Made by a program: the position numbers and the translations under genes
Notes under the pieces: generated by a model
Seen by the model: the letters and a program-made list of their open reading frames with translations, nothing else
Database searches by the model: none
What the model was told of the DNA's origin: nothing
Assembly (NCBI GenBank): GCA_026002995.1
Contig: BPGK01000001.1
Span: 2,357,988 to 2,421,987, forward strand
DNA length: 64,000 nt
Reading direction: 5' to 3'
DNA from: Gaiellaceae bacterium
GTDB lineage: Bacteria > Actinomycetota > Thermoleophilia > Gaiellales > Gaiellaceae
Shown here: positions 33,645 through 42,427 of the stretch, one piece after another
Position numbering within the stretch: the first letter of the stretch is position 1
Layout: each line of letters begins with the position of its first letter

Positions 33645-34511
33645 TCAGGTGAGGGCTCGCCGTACAGCGTCGTCGAAGCCCGTGAGCGGGATCGGTACGA
33701 GCTCGCGGATGCGCTCGTCGCGGACGACCGTGGGGTTCCGCAGGCCCTCGATCAGCGGCCGCGCGACCGATGCGCGCACCGGCGTGACGAGGTGGAGCCA
33801 CCAGGACGACAACCTCGGCGTCAGGACGGGCACCTCCACGATGAGCGGCCGACGTCCGCGGATCGCCCCGATCCGCTCGATCATCTCTCGGTAGGTCATG
33901 ACGTCCGGCCCGCCGATGTCGAACGTCTCGCCGTACGCGGCCTCGAGGCCGGCGACGCCCGCCAGGTACGAGACGGCGTCCCCGAGCGCGATCGGCTGCG
34001 TGGGCGTCGAGACCCAGCGCGGGCAGATCATCGCGGGAAGGCGATCGACCAGCGCGAGGATCGTCTCGAACGCGGCGCTCCCCTTCCCCACGACCATCGC
34101 AGCGCGCAGGGTCGTCACCGGAACCGAGCCACCGCCCAGCACCGATGCCGTCTCCTGGCGGCTGCGGAGGTGCGGCGAGAGGTCCGGGTCGTCGTCGCCG
34201 AGCCCACCGAGGTAGACGATCTGGCGGAGGCCGTTCCGCTCCGCGGCACGCGCGACGTTCGCGGCCGCCACCCGGTCCACCTGCTCGAACTCCGAGACTC
34301 CGAGCGAGTGCACGAGGTAGAACGCGACGTCTGCGCCGACGAGCGCGGCATCGAGCGTCTCCGCGCGCGTGGCGTCGGCCGTCACCCAGCGCACGCCGTC
34401 GCCGTCGGTGCGCGGCTGCCGCGAGACCGCCACGACCTCGTGCCGGCCGGCGAGCTCGGCGAGGAGCTCGCTCCCGATGACGCCCGAGCCGCCGAAGACG
34501 GTGACCTTCAC
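33645..34511 (-). CDS. NAD(P)-binding Rossmann protein, NmrA/atypical SDR type
   Basis: The 288-residue protein begins VKVTVFGGSGVIGSELLAEL (GxSGxIG dinucleotide motif; GxxGxxG-like) and continues with DVAFYLVHSLG, IVYLGGLGDD and TTLRAAMVVGKGS, as in atypical short-chain dehydrogenases/NmrA-type proteins. The catalytic YxxxK of classical SDRs is not clear. GTG 34511 overlaps the stop of the upstream small gene (GTGA). It is the last gene of the MMPL operon. Confidence 0.85.
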   Translation of the reverse strand: MKVTVFGGSGVIGSELLAELAGRHEVVAVSRQPRTDGDGVRWVTADATRAETLDAALVGADVAFYLVHSLGVSEFEQVDRVAAANVARAAERNGLRQIVYLGGLGDDDPDLSPHLRSRQETASVLGGGSVPVTTLRAAMVVGKGSAAFETILALVDRLPAMICPRWVSTPTQPIALGDAVSYLAGVAGLEAAYGETFDIGGPDVMTYREMIERIGAIRGRRPLIVEVPVLTPRLSSWWLHLVTPVRASVARPLIEGLRNPTVVRDERIRELVPIPLTGFDDAVRRALT

Positions 34512-34987
34512 AGCGGGCCCCGAGCCGCGCGTGCCAAGTACCGACGCCCGATGCCTTCGTGCAGCGGAGCCTGGAGGACGTCGAAGATCCTTCGGCGGAA
34601 GCCGATCCTCCCGTCGACCGCGAGCCGCGAGTGGAACTCCTCGACGGCGATCGAGACCTCCGCCGGTCCGGTGCCGCGCTGGGAGAGAACGAGGAAGCCT
34701 CCGGGGCCAGCCGCGAGTAGGCCTCCGGTGATGGGGTACCGACACTCGACGGCGTCCGCGCTGACGGTCGTCACGGGAACGCCGAACCGCAGGAGCGGGA
34801 TCACGCCCGCGAGCCGCAGCTCGAGCCCCTCGCCACGGTCACGGCCACGCACGAGCCCGCGTGAGAACCTCCGCACCTCCTCCCAGTAGGCCGATCCGAG
34901 GCGACGGGCTCCTGCGTCGCTGACGGGCACCGCGGGCACCGCGGCTGAGATGCGTTGCTCCGCATACGCCGCGCCGCGTCGGGGCAT
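34508..34987 (-). CDS. Uncharacterised protein coupled to MMPL and SDR genes
   Basis: I do not recognise this 159-residue protein. It has a basic N-terminal third (RRFSRGLVRGRDRGEG) and a beta-rich remainder with YPITGGLLAAGPGGFLVLSQRG and SIAVEEFHSRLA, no signal peptide and no clear membrane helix. ATG 34987 lies two bases after the MMPL stop with GAAGG upstream, and its stop overlaps the next gene, so the three are one operon. Similar short proteins beside SDR genes in actinomycetes are uncharacterised, to my knowledge. Confidence 0.7.
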   Translation of the reverse strand: MPRRGAAYAEQRISAAVPAVPVSDAGARRLGSAYWEEVRRFSRGLVRGRDRGEGLELRLAGVIPLLRFGVPVTTVSADAVECRYPITGGLLAAGPGGFLVLSQRGTGPAEVSIAVEEFHSRLAVDGRIGFRRRIFDVLQAPLHEGIGRRYLARAARGPL

Positions 34988-34989
34988 GG

Positions 34990-37098
34990 CTAGCCTTCGG
35001 ACGCGACCGCAACCTCGGACGGCCGCTCGGCCTGCGCGTCACGGCCGCGTCTCGAGAGCCGCGACGGCCACCACGTGCGCTCGCCGAGATCGAGCGTCAG
35101 CGCCGGGACGAGCACGGATCGCACGACGAGCGCGTCGAGCAGCACGCCGAACGCGACGGTCACGCCAACCTGCGTCAGCGCGATGAGCGGCAACACCGCA
35201 AGCACGGAGAACGTGCCGGCGAGGACGATTCCGGCAGATGTGATCACGCCGCCCGTTAGAGCGAGCCCCTTCAGCATCGCGTCGCGCGTGGGCATCGTCA
35301 GCGCCTCCTCCCGGACGCGCGCCATGAGGAAGATGTTGTAGTCCACGCCCAAGGCGACGAGGAAGACGAACGCGAACAGCGGATAGCTCGGATCCTCGCC
35401 CGGGAAGTCGGCGACGAGCTCGAACAGGAGCAGCGCTCCGCCCAAGGCCGCGAAGAACGAGAGCACGACCGTCGCCATGAGCACGAGCGGCGCGGTGAGG
35501 GCGCGCAGGAGCAGGACGAGGATCGCGAACACGACGAGGAGCACAAGCGGGATCAGGAGCTTCGTGTCGCGGTCGGTGGCAGCCCGGAGATCGGCCTCCT
35601 CGGCGGTCGGACCGCCCACGAGGACGTCGTCGCCCGCTGCGGCGCGCAGGTCGCTGCGAAGCCGCGAGATGGACTCGTACGCAGACTCGCTGTAGGGATC
35701 GCGCGTGAGCACGACGTCGAAGCGCGCTCCGGGCTCGCCGGTCTCCACGCGGCCGACAGATGCGACGTCGGGCGACCCCGCCGCCGCCTCGAGGGCGGCA
35801 TCGAGACGTGCCGGGTCGCGCACGAGAACCGTGGTCGGAGCGCCCGCTCCCGCCGGGAACGACTCCTCGAGCAGCCGTTGGCCCTCGACCGACTCGACCG
35901 AGCCGCGAAAGATGCTCGTCGTCGTGAGATCGTCATCGAGCGTCAGGGCGCCGAGGGAGAGAGCACCGAGGGCCAGCACGGTCACGATCCAGACGCGACG
36001 CGGCCGGCGCTCGATCCGCGCGCCGAGCTTGCTCCAGAACCCTCGTCCGGTGGTGTCCGGGTCGCCGAAGCGCGGCACGAACGGCCAGAACGCACGCCGC
36101 CCGCCGACGAGCAAGAGCGCCGGGAGGACGGTGAGCATCGCGAGCGCTGCAACCGCGACTCCCATCGCCCCGACCGGGCCGAGGCCCGAGATCGAGTTCA
36201 CGTCGGCAAGCGTGAGGCAGAGCAACGCCGCGACGACGGTGCCCGCGGAGGCGAGGATGGCGGGCCCGCCCTGGCGCACCGCGATTCGCATCGCCTCGTG
36301 CTTGTCCTCGACGCGGCGCAGCTCCTCGCGATACCGAGCTGTCAAGAGGAGCGCGTAGTCCGTGCCCGCGCCGAACACGAGCACGAGCAGGATCCCTCCC
36401 GTCTGACCGTTGATCACCAGCCCGGCATCGGCCATGAGGTAGCCCAGCCCGCGCACGACGAACTCGGCGAAGAGCACCGAGAGCAGTGGGAGCAGCCAGA
36501 AGATCGGACTCCGGTAGATGATGATCAGGAGGACGAGCACGAGCGTGGCCGTCGCGTACAGGAGCGTCGTGTTCACGCCCTCGAAGACCTTCGTCGCGTC
36601 CGCCGAAAACCCCGCCGGGCCGGTCACGCGCACCTCGAGCCCGTCGGTCGCCGCTGCGCCCGTGATCTCGCGGACGTCCTCGACTGCCCCGATGAGGACC
36701 TCCTCGTCCCCCTGCGCCTCGATCGGAACGACGAGGATCGCGGCCTTCCCATCCTCGGAGAAGGTCGGCGGCGGAAGCTCCTTCACGCCCTCGATGGAGG
36801 AGGCGCCGATCGCCTCGCGCGCTTCCGTGACGGCCTCTCGGCCCCGTGCTCCGAGGCCAGCGTCGTCGCGGAAGACCACCACCGCCGGGATGACCTCTCC
36901 GGAAGGGAAGCGCTTCGACGCCTCGAGGACGGCGACGGACTCGGCGCCCTCGGGGAGGAAGCTCGACGGCTCGTTCCGCTGCACGGACTCGAACCGGCTT
37001 GCGAACGGGGCAAGGCCCACGAGCAGCGCGATCCAGAGCCCGAGCACGACGAGCTTCGATCGACGACCCGAAACGCGGGTAGCGAGCCACGCAAGCAC
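34990..37098 (-). CDS. MMPL/RND-family transporter
   Basis: The 702-residue membrane protein has the MMPL architecture: one N-terminal helix, a periplasmic loop, a sterol-sensing-like block of five helices (containing LVFGAGTDYALLLTARYREEL), then a second loop and block (FLVALGVDYNIFLMARVREE). The conserved GxDY pairs on helices 4 and 10 carry the proton-relay residues. MMPL proteins move lipids or small molecules across the membrane using the proton gradient. GTG 37098 has TATAAC six bases upstream, a good leaderless start. Substrate unknown. Confidence 0.93.
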   Translation of the reverse strand: MLAWLATRVSGRRSKLVVLGLWIALLVGLAPFASRFESVQRNEPSSFLPEGAESVAVLEASKRFPSGEVIPAVVVFRDDAGLGARGREAVTEAREAIGASSIEGVKELPPPTFSEDGKAAILVVPIEAQGDEEVLIGAVEDVREITGAAATDGLEVRVTGPAGFSADATKVFEGVNTTLLYATATLVLVLLIIIYRSPIFWLLPLLSVLFAEFVVRGLGYLMADAGLVINGQTGGILLVLVFGAGTDYALLLTARYREELRRVEDKHEAMRIAVRQGGPAILASAGTVVAALLCLTLADVNSISGLGPVGAMGVAVAALAMLTVLPALLLVGGRRAFWPFVPRFGDPDTTGRGFWSKLGARIERRPRRVWIVTVLALGALSLGALTLDDDLTTTSIFRGSVESVEGQRLLEESFPAGAGAPTTVLVRDPARLDAALEAAAGSPDVASVGRVETGEPGARFDVVLTRDPYSESAYESISRLRSDLRAAAGDDVLVGGPTAEEADLRAATDRDTKLLIPLVLLVVFAILVLLLRALTAPLVLMATVVLSFFAALGGALLLFELVADFPGEDPSYPLFAFVFLVALGVDYNIFLMARVREEALTMPTRDAMLKGLALTGGVITSAGIVLAGTFSVLAVLPLIALTQVGVTVAFGVLLDALVVRSVLVPALTLDLGERTWWPSRLSRRGRDAQAERPSEVAVASEG

Positions 37099-37110
37099 GC
37101 TTGAGTTATA
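37099..37110 (-). promoter_or_regulatory. Leaderless -10 element of the MMPL operon
   Basis: TATAAC (37110-37105, minus strand) lies six bases before GTG 37098. It is one of the best -10 hexamers in the window. Confidence 0.55.
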
Positions 37111-37145
37111 CAGAATCTAGACAGAGATAGGACGGCCGTGCGCGC

Positions 37146-37367
37146 TCAGCTCAGCCGGTAGACGATCCTGCCTCGCGTGAGGTCGTACGAGGAGAGCTCG
37201 ATCCGCACGCGATCCCCCGGGAACACCCGGATGCGGTAGCGCTTCATCCGCCCGCCCATGTACCCGAGCGCCTCGTGCCCGTTGTCGAGGCGGACGCGAA
37301 ACATCCGACTGCGAAGCGCCTCGATCACCTCGCCCTCCACCTCGAGCTTCTCTTCTTTCTCGGCCAT
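37146..37367 (-). CDS. infA: Translation initiation factor IF-1
   Basis: The 73-residue S1-fold protein binds the 30S A site. Motifs [62 protein letters not shown] match IF-1 closely, although [19 protein letters not shown] is a variant of the usual G(H/M)xxxAHISGKMRxxxIRI. ATG 37367 follows a GGAGG ribosome site. It is downstream of the cold-shock gene rather than in a ribosomal-protein operon, so it may be a second or specialised copy. Confidence 0.9.
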   Translation of the reverse strand: MAEKEEKLEVEGEVIEALRSRMFRVRLDNGHEALGYMGGRMKRYRIRVFPGDRVRIELSSYDLTRGRIVYRLS

Positions 37368-37386
37368 GGGCCTCCCTCCGGGATGG

Positions 37387-37417
37387 GAGCCGTGGCCGCC
37401 TCGCGCGGCCACGGCTC
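37387..37417 (-). terminator. Hairpin between csp and infA
   Basis: A 13-bp perfect GC-rich stem with a five-base loop follows the csp stop. It should end most cold-shock transcripts, leaving some read-through to infA. Confidence 0.65.
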
Positions 37418-37427
37418 GAGCTCGGCG

Positions 37428-37634
37428 TCAGCCGATCGCGACGACGTTGGTCGCCTCGGGGCCCTTCTGGCCCTCGCGCGGCTCGTACTCGACGCGCGCA
37501 CCCTCGGCGAGACTCTTGAAGCCCTCGCCGGCGATGTTCGAGAAGTGCACGAACAGGTCCTTCCCGCCTTCGTCGGGGGTGATGAACCCGTACCCCTTCG
37601 CGTCGTTGAACCACTTCACGGTTCCGGTTGCCAT
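37428..37634 (-). CDS. csp: Cold-shock protein
   Basis: This 68-residue single CSD protein has both nucleic-acid-binding motifs, KGYGFIT (RNP1) and DLFVHFS (RNP2). It acts as an RNA chaperone. A ribosome site AAGGGAGGTGG precedes ATG 37634, and the transcript has a leader of about 90 bases from the -10 at 37736-37731. Confidence 0.97.
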   Translation of the reverse strand: MATGTVKWFNDAKGYGFITPDEGGKDLFVHFSNIAGEGFKSLAEGARVEYEPREGQKGPEATNVVAIG

Positions 37635-37736
37635 TGACTTTCCACCTCCCTTGCCACACTCACGAACAAGCAGGAAGGCGCTCAGCAGAAGGCAGCGCGC
37701 GAACCGGACTCGCTCTGGGCTTACGCCGAAAGCGTA
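37635..37736 (-). promoter_or_regulatory. Promoter and long 5' leader of csp
   Basis: TACGCT (37736-37731) is a good -10; the untranslated leader would be about 90 bases, typical for cold-shock genes. I see no named structure in it. Confidence 0.4.
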
Positions 37737-37758
37737 GCAGGGGGCTGGGGAGCCCGCC

Positions 37759-38244
37759 CTACGGAGCCTGTGCCAGAAGCGCGCCGAGATCGAGCGGCCT
37801 CGTGAACATGCCGAGCGACCCGTCGGGATTCCTCGGCCACTGCTCGCGCGGGCGGTCGCAGTAGAGCTCGACGCCGTTGCCGTCCGGATCGGCGAGGTAG
37901 ATCGCCTCGCTCACGCCGTGATCCGACGCCCCGTGCAGCGGAATCCCGGCCTCGAGCACGCGCCGGACGGCGTCGGCGAGGGTCGCACGATCAGGGTAGC
38001 GGATCGCCACGTGGTAGAGGCCGGTCGTCCCGGGCGGCGGCGGCGACCCGCCCTTCGACTCCCACGTGTTGAGCCCGATGTGGTGGTGGTAGCCACCGGC
38101 CGAGAGGAAGACCGCCTGGTCGCCGTAGCGTGTCTGCTCCTCGAAGCCGAGCACGTCGCGCCAGAAGCCGAGCGCTCGCTCGAGATCCGCGACCTTGAGG
38201 TGGACATGGCCGATGTCGACTCGCGGATCGATCGGGCGGCTCAT
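37759..38244 (-). CDS. VOC-family protein, catechol-2,3-dioxygenase-like
   Basis: The 161-residue protein has the vicinal-oxygen-chelate fold: [26 protein letters not shown], then [28 protein letters not shown], and [21 protein letters not shown]. The His (HVHL), His (LYHVAI) and Glu (VELYCD) are positioned as metal ligands. It looks like the one-module relatives of catechol extradiol dioxygenases; actual chemistry is unknown. ATG 38244 has TACGCT six bases upstream. Confidence 0.88.
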   Translation of the reverse strand: MSRPIDPRVDIGHVHLKVADLERALGFWRDVLGFEEQTRYGDQAVFLSAGGYHHHIGLNTWESKGGSPPPPGTTGLYHVAIRYPDRATLADAVRRVLEAGIPLHGASDHGVSEAIYLADPDGNGVELYCDRPREQWPRNPDGSLGMFTRPLDLGALLAQAP

Positions 38245-38265
38245 CGCGCTAGCGTAGCGCCGGCG
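38245..38265. promoter_or_regulatory. Overlapping divergent leaderless promoters
   Basis: The 21-base gap holds both -10 elements on top of each other: TACGCT on the minus strand (38256-38251) for the VOC gene and TAGCGT on the plus strand (38250-38255), ten bases before ATG 38266. Polymerases should compete. Confidence 0.45.
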
Positions 38266-38694
38266 ATGCGCGAGCTCACCCGGCAGGAGATCGACGAGTT
38301 CCTTGCAGGCCAGGTCGTGGGCCGCATCGGCTGCCACGTGGACGGCCTCACGTACGTCGTCCCGATCATCTACGCCTACGACGGCGAGAGCCTGTACGTC
38401 GCGTCGGTCGAGGGGCAGAAGATCCGGATGATGCGAGAGCGCCCACGCGTCTGCTTCGAAGCCGACGAGTACGAGCGCGGGAGCTGGCGGAGCGTCATTG
38501 CGCAGGGCGTCTACGAGGAGCTCCACGGCGGGGACGCCGAGCGCGCGCTCGAGCTCCTCGCCGAACGGTTCGGACGGAGCGCCTCGCAACGCCGTCACGG
38601 CTCGGGCGGAACCCGAACCGTGTGCTTCCGCATCCGGATCGCCGAAGTCACGGGGCGCGCGGTCACTCGGGATCTGCCCGACGACCGCGACTAG
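38266..38694 (+). CDS. Pyridoxamine 5'-phosphate oxidase-like flavin protein (NimA type)
   Basis: The 142-residue split-barrel protein starts MRELTRQEIDEFLAGQVVGRIGCHVDGLTYVVPIIYAYDGESLYVAS, as in the pyridox_ox_2/NimA group that binds FMN or a related cofactor. GQKIRMMRERPRVCFEADEY is a conserved stretch. The natural substrate is unknown. Its 3' end overlaps the convergent ligase-like gene by 32 bases. Confidence 0.85.
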   Translation: MRELTRQEIDEFLAGQVVGRIGCHVDGLTYVVPIIYAYDGESLYVASVEGQKIRMMRERPRVCFEADEYERGSWRSVIAQGVYEELHGGDAERALELLAERFGRSASQRRHGSGGTRTVCFRIRIAEVTGRAVTRDLPDDRD

Positions 38695-40048
38695 CGGCCA
38701 CAGGCCCCGCCCCCATTGCCCGCGCCTCGACGGGGCGTGCGAGCGCGAGACCGGCGGCGGCCCACAGCGTCACGGCGAGCCAGTGGACGCCGATGATGTC
38801 CGTCTGCAACCCGAGGAGGAGCACGGCCGCGAACGCCGCCACGAGCCAGGGCTCTCGCCGCCACAGGCCGCGGAGCAGCGCGAGGCTCCAGAGGACGAAC
38901 GCGGCGAGCCCAGCGATCCCGGCGTCGATGCCGAGCTCGACGTACGTCGACTCCCCGCCGCGGATCTCGACGCCGGTTCGTTTGGCGACCACTCCGGCGT
39001 TGCCGAGGCCGTAGCCCTCCGGGGTGGCCCAGACCTCGCGCAGGCCGTCCCGCAGGTTCCGCCAGTGGCTCGCGGTAGACGCGTCGTCGGGATCGAAGGC
39101 CCCGGCGCCGACTCCCGGATTCTCCTGCGCGTTCTGCCGGAGCCACTCGAGCTCCGCAGGGGTGTAGCTCGTCGACGGGCCGATGGAGGGGTACGCGAGC
39201 AAGAAGGCGGCGCCGACGGCGACGGAGACGACGGCGAGGACCGCCGGGGCTGCTCGCCTCTGCGCAAGCGCGAGAACGACGAGCCCCACAGCGAGCGCCG
39301 CGAACGCGGCGCGCGTGTGCGTGTACAGGAGCGCCACGTAGAGGAGGAGCGCCGTGAGACCCCACCACCAGCGGAACGGCCTACTGAGCACGTAGAGGAG
39401 CCCGACGACGAACACGTACGCGCTCGCAAGCGGCGAGAGGAAGGTCGAGACGAGCCGGCGAAGGGGGTTCTCCTCGTCCCCCGTGTTGAAGACCCAGTTC
39501 TCCGGCAAGCCCGAGAGGCCCTCGTAGTCGAGCCCGAGCTGCTCGCGGTACCAGCCCGGCACGCCGGACTCCCTCCAGGCCTGGAGCGAGACGAGTCCGA
39601 GGTCGAGGAGGCCAACGATCGCGAGGCCGACTGCTGTCAGCGCGACGAGGTTCCCGAGCGAGCGTCGCGAGCTCCACGCCTCCCCCACGAGACGACCGAG
39701 GGCGTACCCGGCGACGGGGAGCAGGTGGTGTCGGAGCGCGAGCAGCTCGCCGCGCACAGTCGCTCCGCCGTCGAGCCAGTCGCCCGGGAGGAGCGCGTAC
39801 ACGACGATGACCGCCGCGTACACGAGCGCGAGGGCGTCGGCGGCGCGGACGGCAGGCAGCCTGCGAACGCTGAAGCCGGCGCCGACGAGCGCGACGAGGA
39901 GCACCGCCTCCTTCCAGGCCGCAACGGCATCGAGCGCGTTCCCGCGCACGCCAACCTCCCAGAGCTGCGCCATCGCGGCGTTGTGCAGCGCGAGCCCGAC
40001 GACGAGCACGCCGAGCGCGGCGACGGAGAAGCGCTCCGCTCTCGTCAC
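38663..40048 (-). CDS. O-antigen ligase/polymerase-like membrane protein
   Basis: The 461-residue protein has ten or more helices and a large external loop (about residues 275-340, LAYPSIGPSTSYTPAELEWLRQ...GYGLGNAGVVAKRTG) followed by ESTYVELGIDAG, the arrangement of the Wzy/WaaL O-antigen ligase family. Conserved Arg in TRAAFAAL and His in SHWRNLRDGL would be catalytic. GTG 40048 overlaps the methyltransferase stop. It probably joins or polymerises cell-surface glycans. No other glycan genes are adjacent. Confidence 0.82.
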   Translation of the reverse strand: MTRAERFSVAALGVLVVGLALHNAAMAQLWEVGVRGNALDAVAAWKEAVLLVALVGAGFSVRRLPAVRAADALALVYAAVIVVYALLPGDWLDGGATVRGELLALRHHLLPVAGYALGRLVGEAWSSRRSLGNLVALTAVGLAIVGLLDLGLVSLQAWRESGVPGWYREQLGLDYEGLSGLPENWVFNTGDEENPLRRLVSTFLSPLASAYVFVVGLLYVLSRPFRWWWGLTALLLYVALLYTHTRAAFAALAVGLVVLALAQRRAAPAVLAVVSVAVGAAFLLAYPSIGPSTSYTPAELEWLRQNAQENPGVGAGAFDPDDASTASHWRNLRDGLREVWATPEGYGLGNAGVVAKRTGVEIRGGESTYVELGIDAGIAGLAAFVLWSLALLRGLWRREPWLVAAFAAVLLLGLQTDIIGVHWLAVTLWAAAGLALARPVEARAMGAGPVAASRGRRADPE

Positions 40049-40653
40049 GCGATCGCCACCAGGGTCAGGCCGAGGTTCACGATGCGTACGCGCCCCGGGA
40101 AGAGCCGCTCGAGCGAACGAGGCGAGAGCAAGTGGAGCTCCGTCGCGTGCTCGAGAGAAAGCGCGCGGTACACCGGGTGGGAGAGTCGATCGGGGAGCCA
40201 GTGCACAACGGGCAAGCGCGTGTGCACCTCGACGGGGAAGAGCCGGTTCGGGGTCGTCAGGAAGACGCTGCGGCCGACGCGCAGCGCCTCCGACACGAAC
40301 TGCCTCTGCGCGTCCCGGTCGCCGACGTGCTCGAGAACGGCGTTCGAGAACACAATGTCGAAGGAGCCGTCCGCGAACGGCAGGTCGAGCGCGTCACCCT
40401 GGACGTACTCGACGGCGGGGTAGCGGGCCCGGAACGCCGTCCCGTCGTGCTGCCCGAGCGCCGTGATGCGCTCGGGCCACGGGTAGAGCTCCTCGAAGAA
40501 GTTGAGCGTCCGACACCCCTCTCCCTCCCCGAAGCCGAGCTCGTCGGCGCCGACGTCCAAAACCGTCGTGTCCGGGGTGGGGCGCAGCTCGTCGAGGAAG
40601 AGACGGAGCTTCCGACGGCGGGAGCGCAGCGAGATGTCGTCGACCAAGCCCAC
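40045..40653 (-). CDS. Class I SAM-dependent methyltransferase
   Basis: The 202-residue protein has motif I TTVLDVGADELGFGEG, then YVQGDALDLPFADGSFDIVFSNAVLEHVGD (motifs II-III), typical of Methyltransf_11 proteins. The Gly-rich loop is DVGADEL rather than GxGxG, a mild variant. It precedes the ligase-like gene with a GTGA overlap, so it may modify a surface glycan or lipid. GTG 40653 has GATACT six bases upstream. Confidence 0.85.
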   Translation of the reverse strand: MGLVDDISLRSRRRKLRLFLDELRPTPDTTVLDVGADELGFGEGEGCRTLNFFEELYPWPERITALGQHDGTAFRARYPAVEYVQGDALDLPFADGSFDIVFSNAVLEHVGDRDAQRQFVSEALRVGRSVFLTTPNRLFPVEVHTRLPVVHWLPDRLSHPVYRALSLEHATELHLLSPRSLERLFPGRVRIVNLGLTLVAIA

Positions 40654-40692
40654 GCCGGAAGTATCGGGGCACGGTGGCAGTAGGGTGCGCGA
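40654..40692. promoter_or_regulatory. Divergent leaderless promoters, methyltransferase / glycosylase
   Basis: GATACT (40665-40660, minus) lies six bases from GTG 40653. TAGGGT (40681-40686, plus) lies six bases from GTG 40693. The sites are 15 bases apart. Confidence 0.5.
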
Positions 40693-41538
40693 GTGATCAC
40701 GGCGACCGTCGTCCCCGCGGGGCCGTACTCGCTCCGCCTGACCGCCCGCTCCGCCACCTGGCAGGCGCGGCTCCCCGGCGGGCGGAGCGCGTCCGCGGTG
40801 CAGGTCGACGACGGGCGCGTCGTGATCCGCGCAAGCGACGAAGCCGCGGTCGAGCAGGCCCGCTTCCTCCTGGCGCTCGACGAGGACACCTCGGAGTTCC
40901 ACCGGCGGTTCAGCGCCGATCCCCTGCTCGGCCCGTCGACCCGAGCGCTGCGAGGCCTGCGCCCACTGCGGAAGGCGACCGTGGCGCACGCGGCGTTACG
41001 CGCGGTCGCCGGGCAGCTCGTGCAGGCGGGGAAGGCCCGAGCGATCGAGCGTGCAGTCATCCGAGCCTGTGGCGTCGACCCGCCGACGCAGCACGCGCTC
41101 GCCTCGTTGTCGGCGGCCGAGCTCGTCTCCTGTGGGCTCGCCGCGAGCCGCGCCGCGACCCTCGCCCGGCTCGTGCGCGAGCTCGATCTCGAGTCGCTGC
41201 GGGAGCAGGAGACGAGCGTCGCGCTCGCGCGACTCGCCCGGGTGCGCGGAGTCGGCCCCTGGAGCGTCGGCGTCATCGCGCTGCGCGGGCTCGGACGCTA
41301 CGACGTGGGGCTCGTCGGCGACCTCGGCCTCGTCAAGCTCCTCGCCGCGCTGCGCGGGCGGTGGCCCGAGCCCGGCGAGACCGCTGTCCTGCTCGAGCCG
41401 TACGGCGAGTGGCAGGGCCTCGCGAGCGTCTTCCTGCTCGCGGGCCTGAAGCGCCGGCTCGTGCCGGGTGCCGACCTCGACCGCGCCCGTTCTGTCCGCG
41501 CCGGCTCGGCGGGACGCGCTGCGCCCGAGAGCATGTGA
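40693..41538 (+). CDS. AlkA-like DNA-3-methyladenine glycosylase
   Basis: The 281-residue HhH-GPD protein repairs alkylated bases. The helix-hairpin-helix is LARVRGVGPWSVGVIALRGLGRYDVGLVGDLGLVKLL, where the Asp of VGDLGL aligns with the catalytic Asp of AlkA. The N-terminal beta-rich part (residues 1-80) resembles the AlkA N-domain. No [4Fe-4S] cysteines follow, as expected for AlkA. The start is GTG 40693. Confidence 0.88.
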   Translation: MITATVVPAGPYSLRLTARSATWQARLPGGRSASAVQVDDGRVVIRASDEAAVEQARFLLALDEDTSEFHRRFSADPLLGPSTRALRGLRPLRKATVAHAALRAVAGQLVQAGKARAIERAVIRACGVDPPTQHALASLSAAELVSCGLAASRAATLARLVRELDLESLREQETSVALARLARVRGVGPWSVGVIALRGLGRYDVGLVGDLGLVKLLAALRGRWPEPGETAVLLEPYGEWQGLASVFLLAGLKRRLVPGADLDRARSVRAGSAGRAAPESM

Positions 41539-41568
41539 CGACCTGTCACTTGTTCGGTGTCGCGCCCC

Positions 41569-41574
41569 TAGACT
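41569..41574 (+). promoter_or_regulatory. Leaderless -10 of proC
   Basis: TAGACT is followed by seven bases and the GTG of proC. Confidence 0.5.
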
Positions 41575-41581
41575 CTGCGGC

Positions 41582-42403
41582 GTGAGCGACCAGCGGAAGA
41601 TCGCGATCCTCGGTGCCGGCCGGATCGGCGAGGCGCTGATCTCGGGGCTCCTCTCGTCGAGGTGGCGCGAGCCCGACGAGATCGCCGCCACCGCCCGGCG
41701 CGAGGAGCGAGTCGCCGAGCTGCGCGAGCGCTACGGCGTCGCAGCGACGCGCTCGAACCCCGAGGCCGTGGCCGGCGCGGCCTTGGTCGTCATCGCCGTG
41801 AAGCCGCAGGATCTCGACGTGCTCCTGGGCGAGATCGGCGGCCTCATCGGGCCGGAGCAGACGGTCCTCACCGTCGCCGCTGCCATCCCGACTGCCCAGA
41901 TCGAGAGCCGACTCGCCCGCGGTGTCCCGGTCGTGCGCGCGATGCCGAATACACCCTCGACCGTGCACGAGGGGATCGCGGGCCTGTGCGCAGGCGCCCA
42001 CGCAGGCGACGAGCACCTCGACCTGGCGGAGGAAGCCCTCTCGCACCTGGGAGCGGTCGTGCGCGTTCCCGAGCGCGCGATGGACGCGATCACCGCTGTG
42101 TCGGGATCCGGCCCCGCGTACTTCGCGCTCCTCGCCGAGGCGATGATCGAGGCCGGGATCCTCCTCGGGCTCTCCCGCGAGATCTCGACGCAGCTCGTCG
42201 TGCAGACGATGCTCGGCACCGCGAGGCAGCTCCGCGACGGCGGTATGCACCCCGTCGAGCTGCGCGAGATGGTCACTTCGCCGGGCGGAACGACGATCGC
42301 CGCGATCCGCGAGCTCGAGATCGCCGGAGTGCGCGCCGCCTTCCTGAACGCCATCCAGGCGGCGATGGTGCGCTCGCGCGAGCTCGCGGCTGGCGAGCCG
42401 TAG
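41582..42403 (+). CDS. proC: Pyrroline-5-carboxylate reductase
   Basis: ProC reduces pyrroline-5-carboxylate to proline with NAD(P)H. The 273-residue protein has the Rossmann motif IAILGAGRIGEALISGL, VIAVKPQDL, VVRAMPNTPSTVHEG, and the C-terminal signature AVSGSGPAYFALLAEAMIEAGI with VTSPGGTTIAAIRELE. The start is GTG 41582, seven bases after a -10 element. Confidence 0.96.
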   Translation: MSDQRKIAILGAGRIGEALISGLLSSRWREPDEIAATARREERVAELRERYGVAATRSNPEAVAGAALVVIAVKPQDLDVLLGEIGGLIGPEQTVLTVAAAIPTAQIESRLARGVPVVRAMPNTPSTVHEGIAGLCAGAHAGDEHLDLAEEALSHLGAVVRVPERAMDAITAVSGSGPAYFALLAEAMIEAGILLGLSREISTQLVVQTMLGTARQLRDGGMHPVELREMVTSPGGTTIAAIRELEIAGVRAAFLNAIQAAMVRSRELAAGEP

Positions 42404-42405
42404 AC

Positions 42406-42427
42406 GGGGCGACCCGAGGGTCGCCCC
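42406..42427. terminator. Bidirectional terminator between convergent proC and hypothetical gene
   Basis: GGGGCGACC and GGTCGCCCC form a nine-bp stem around a CGAG tetraloop, directly after the proC stop and abutting the stop of the minus-strand gene. Confidence 0.65.
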
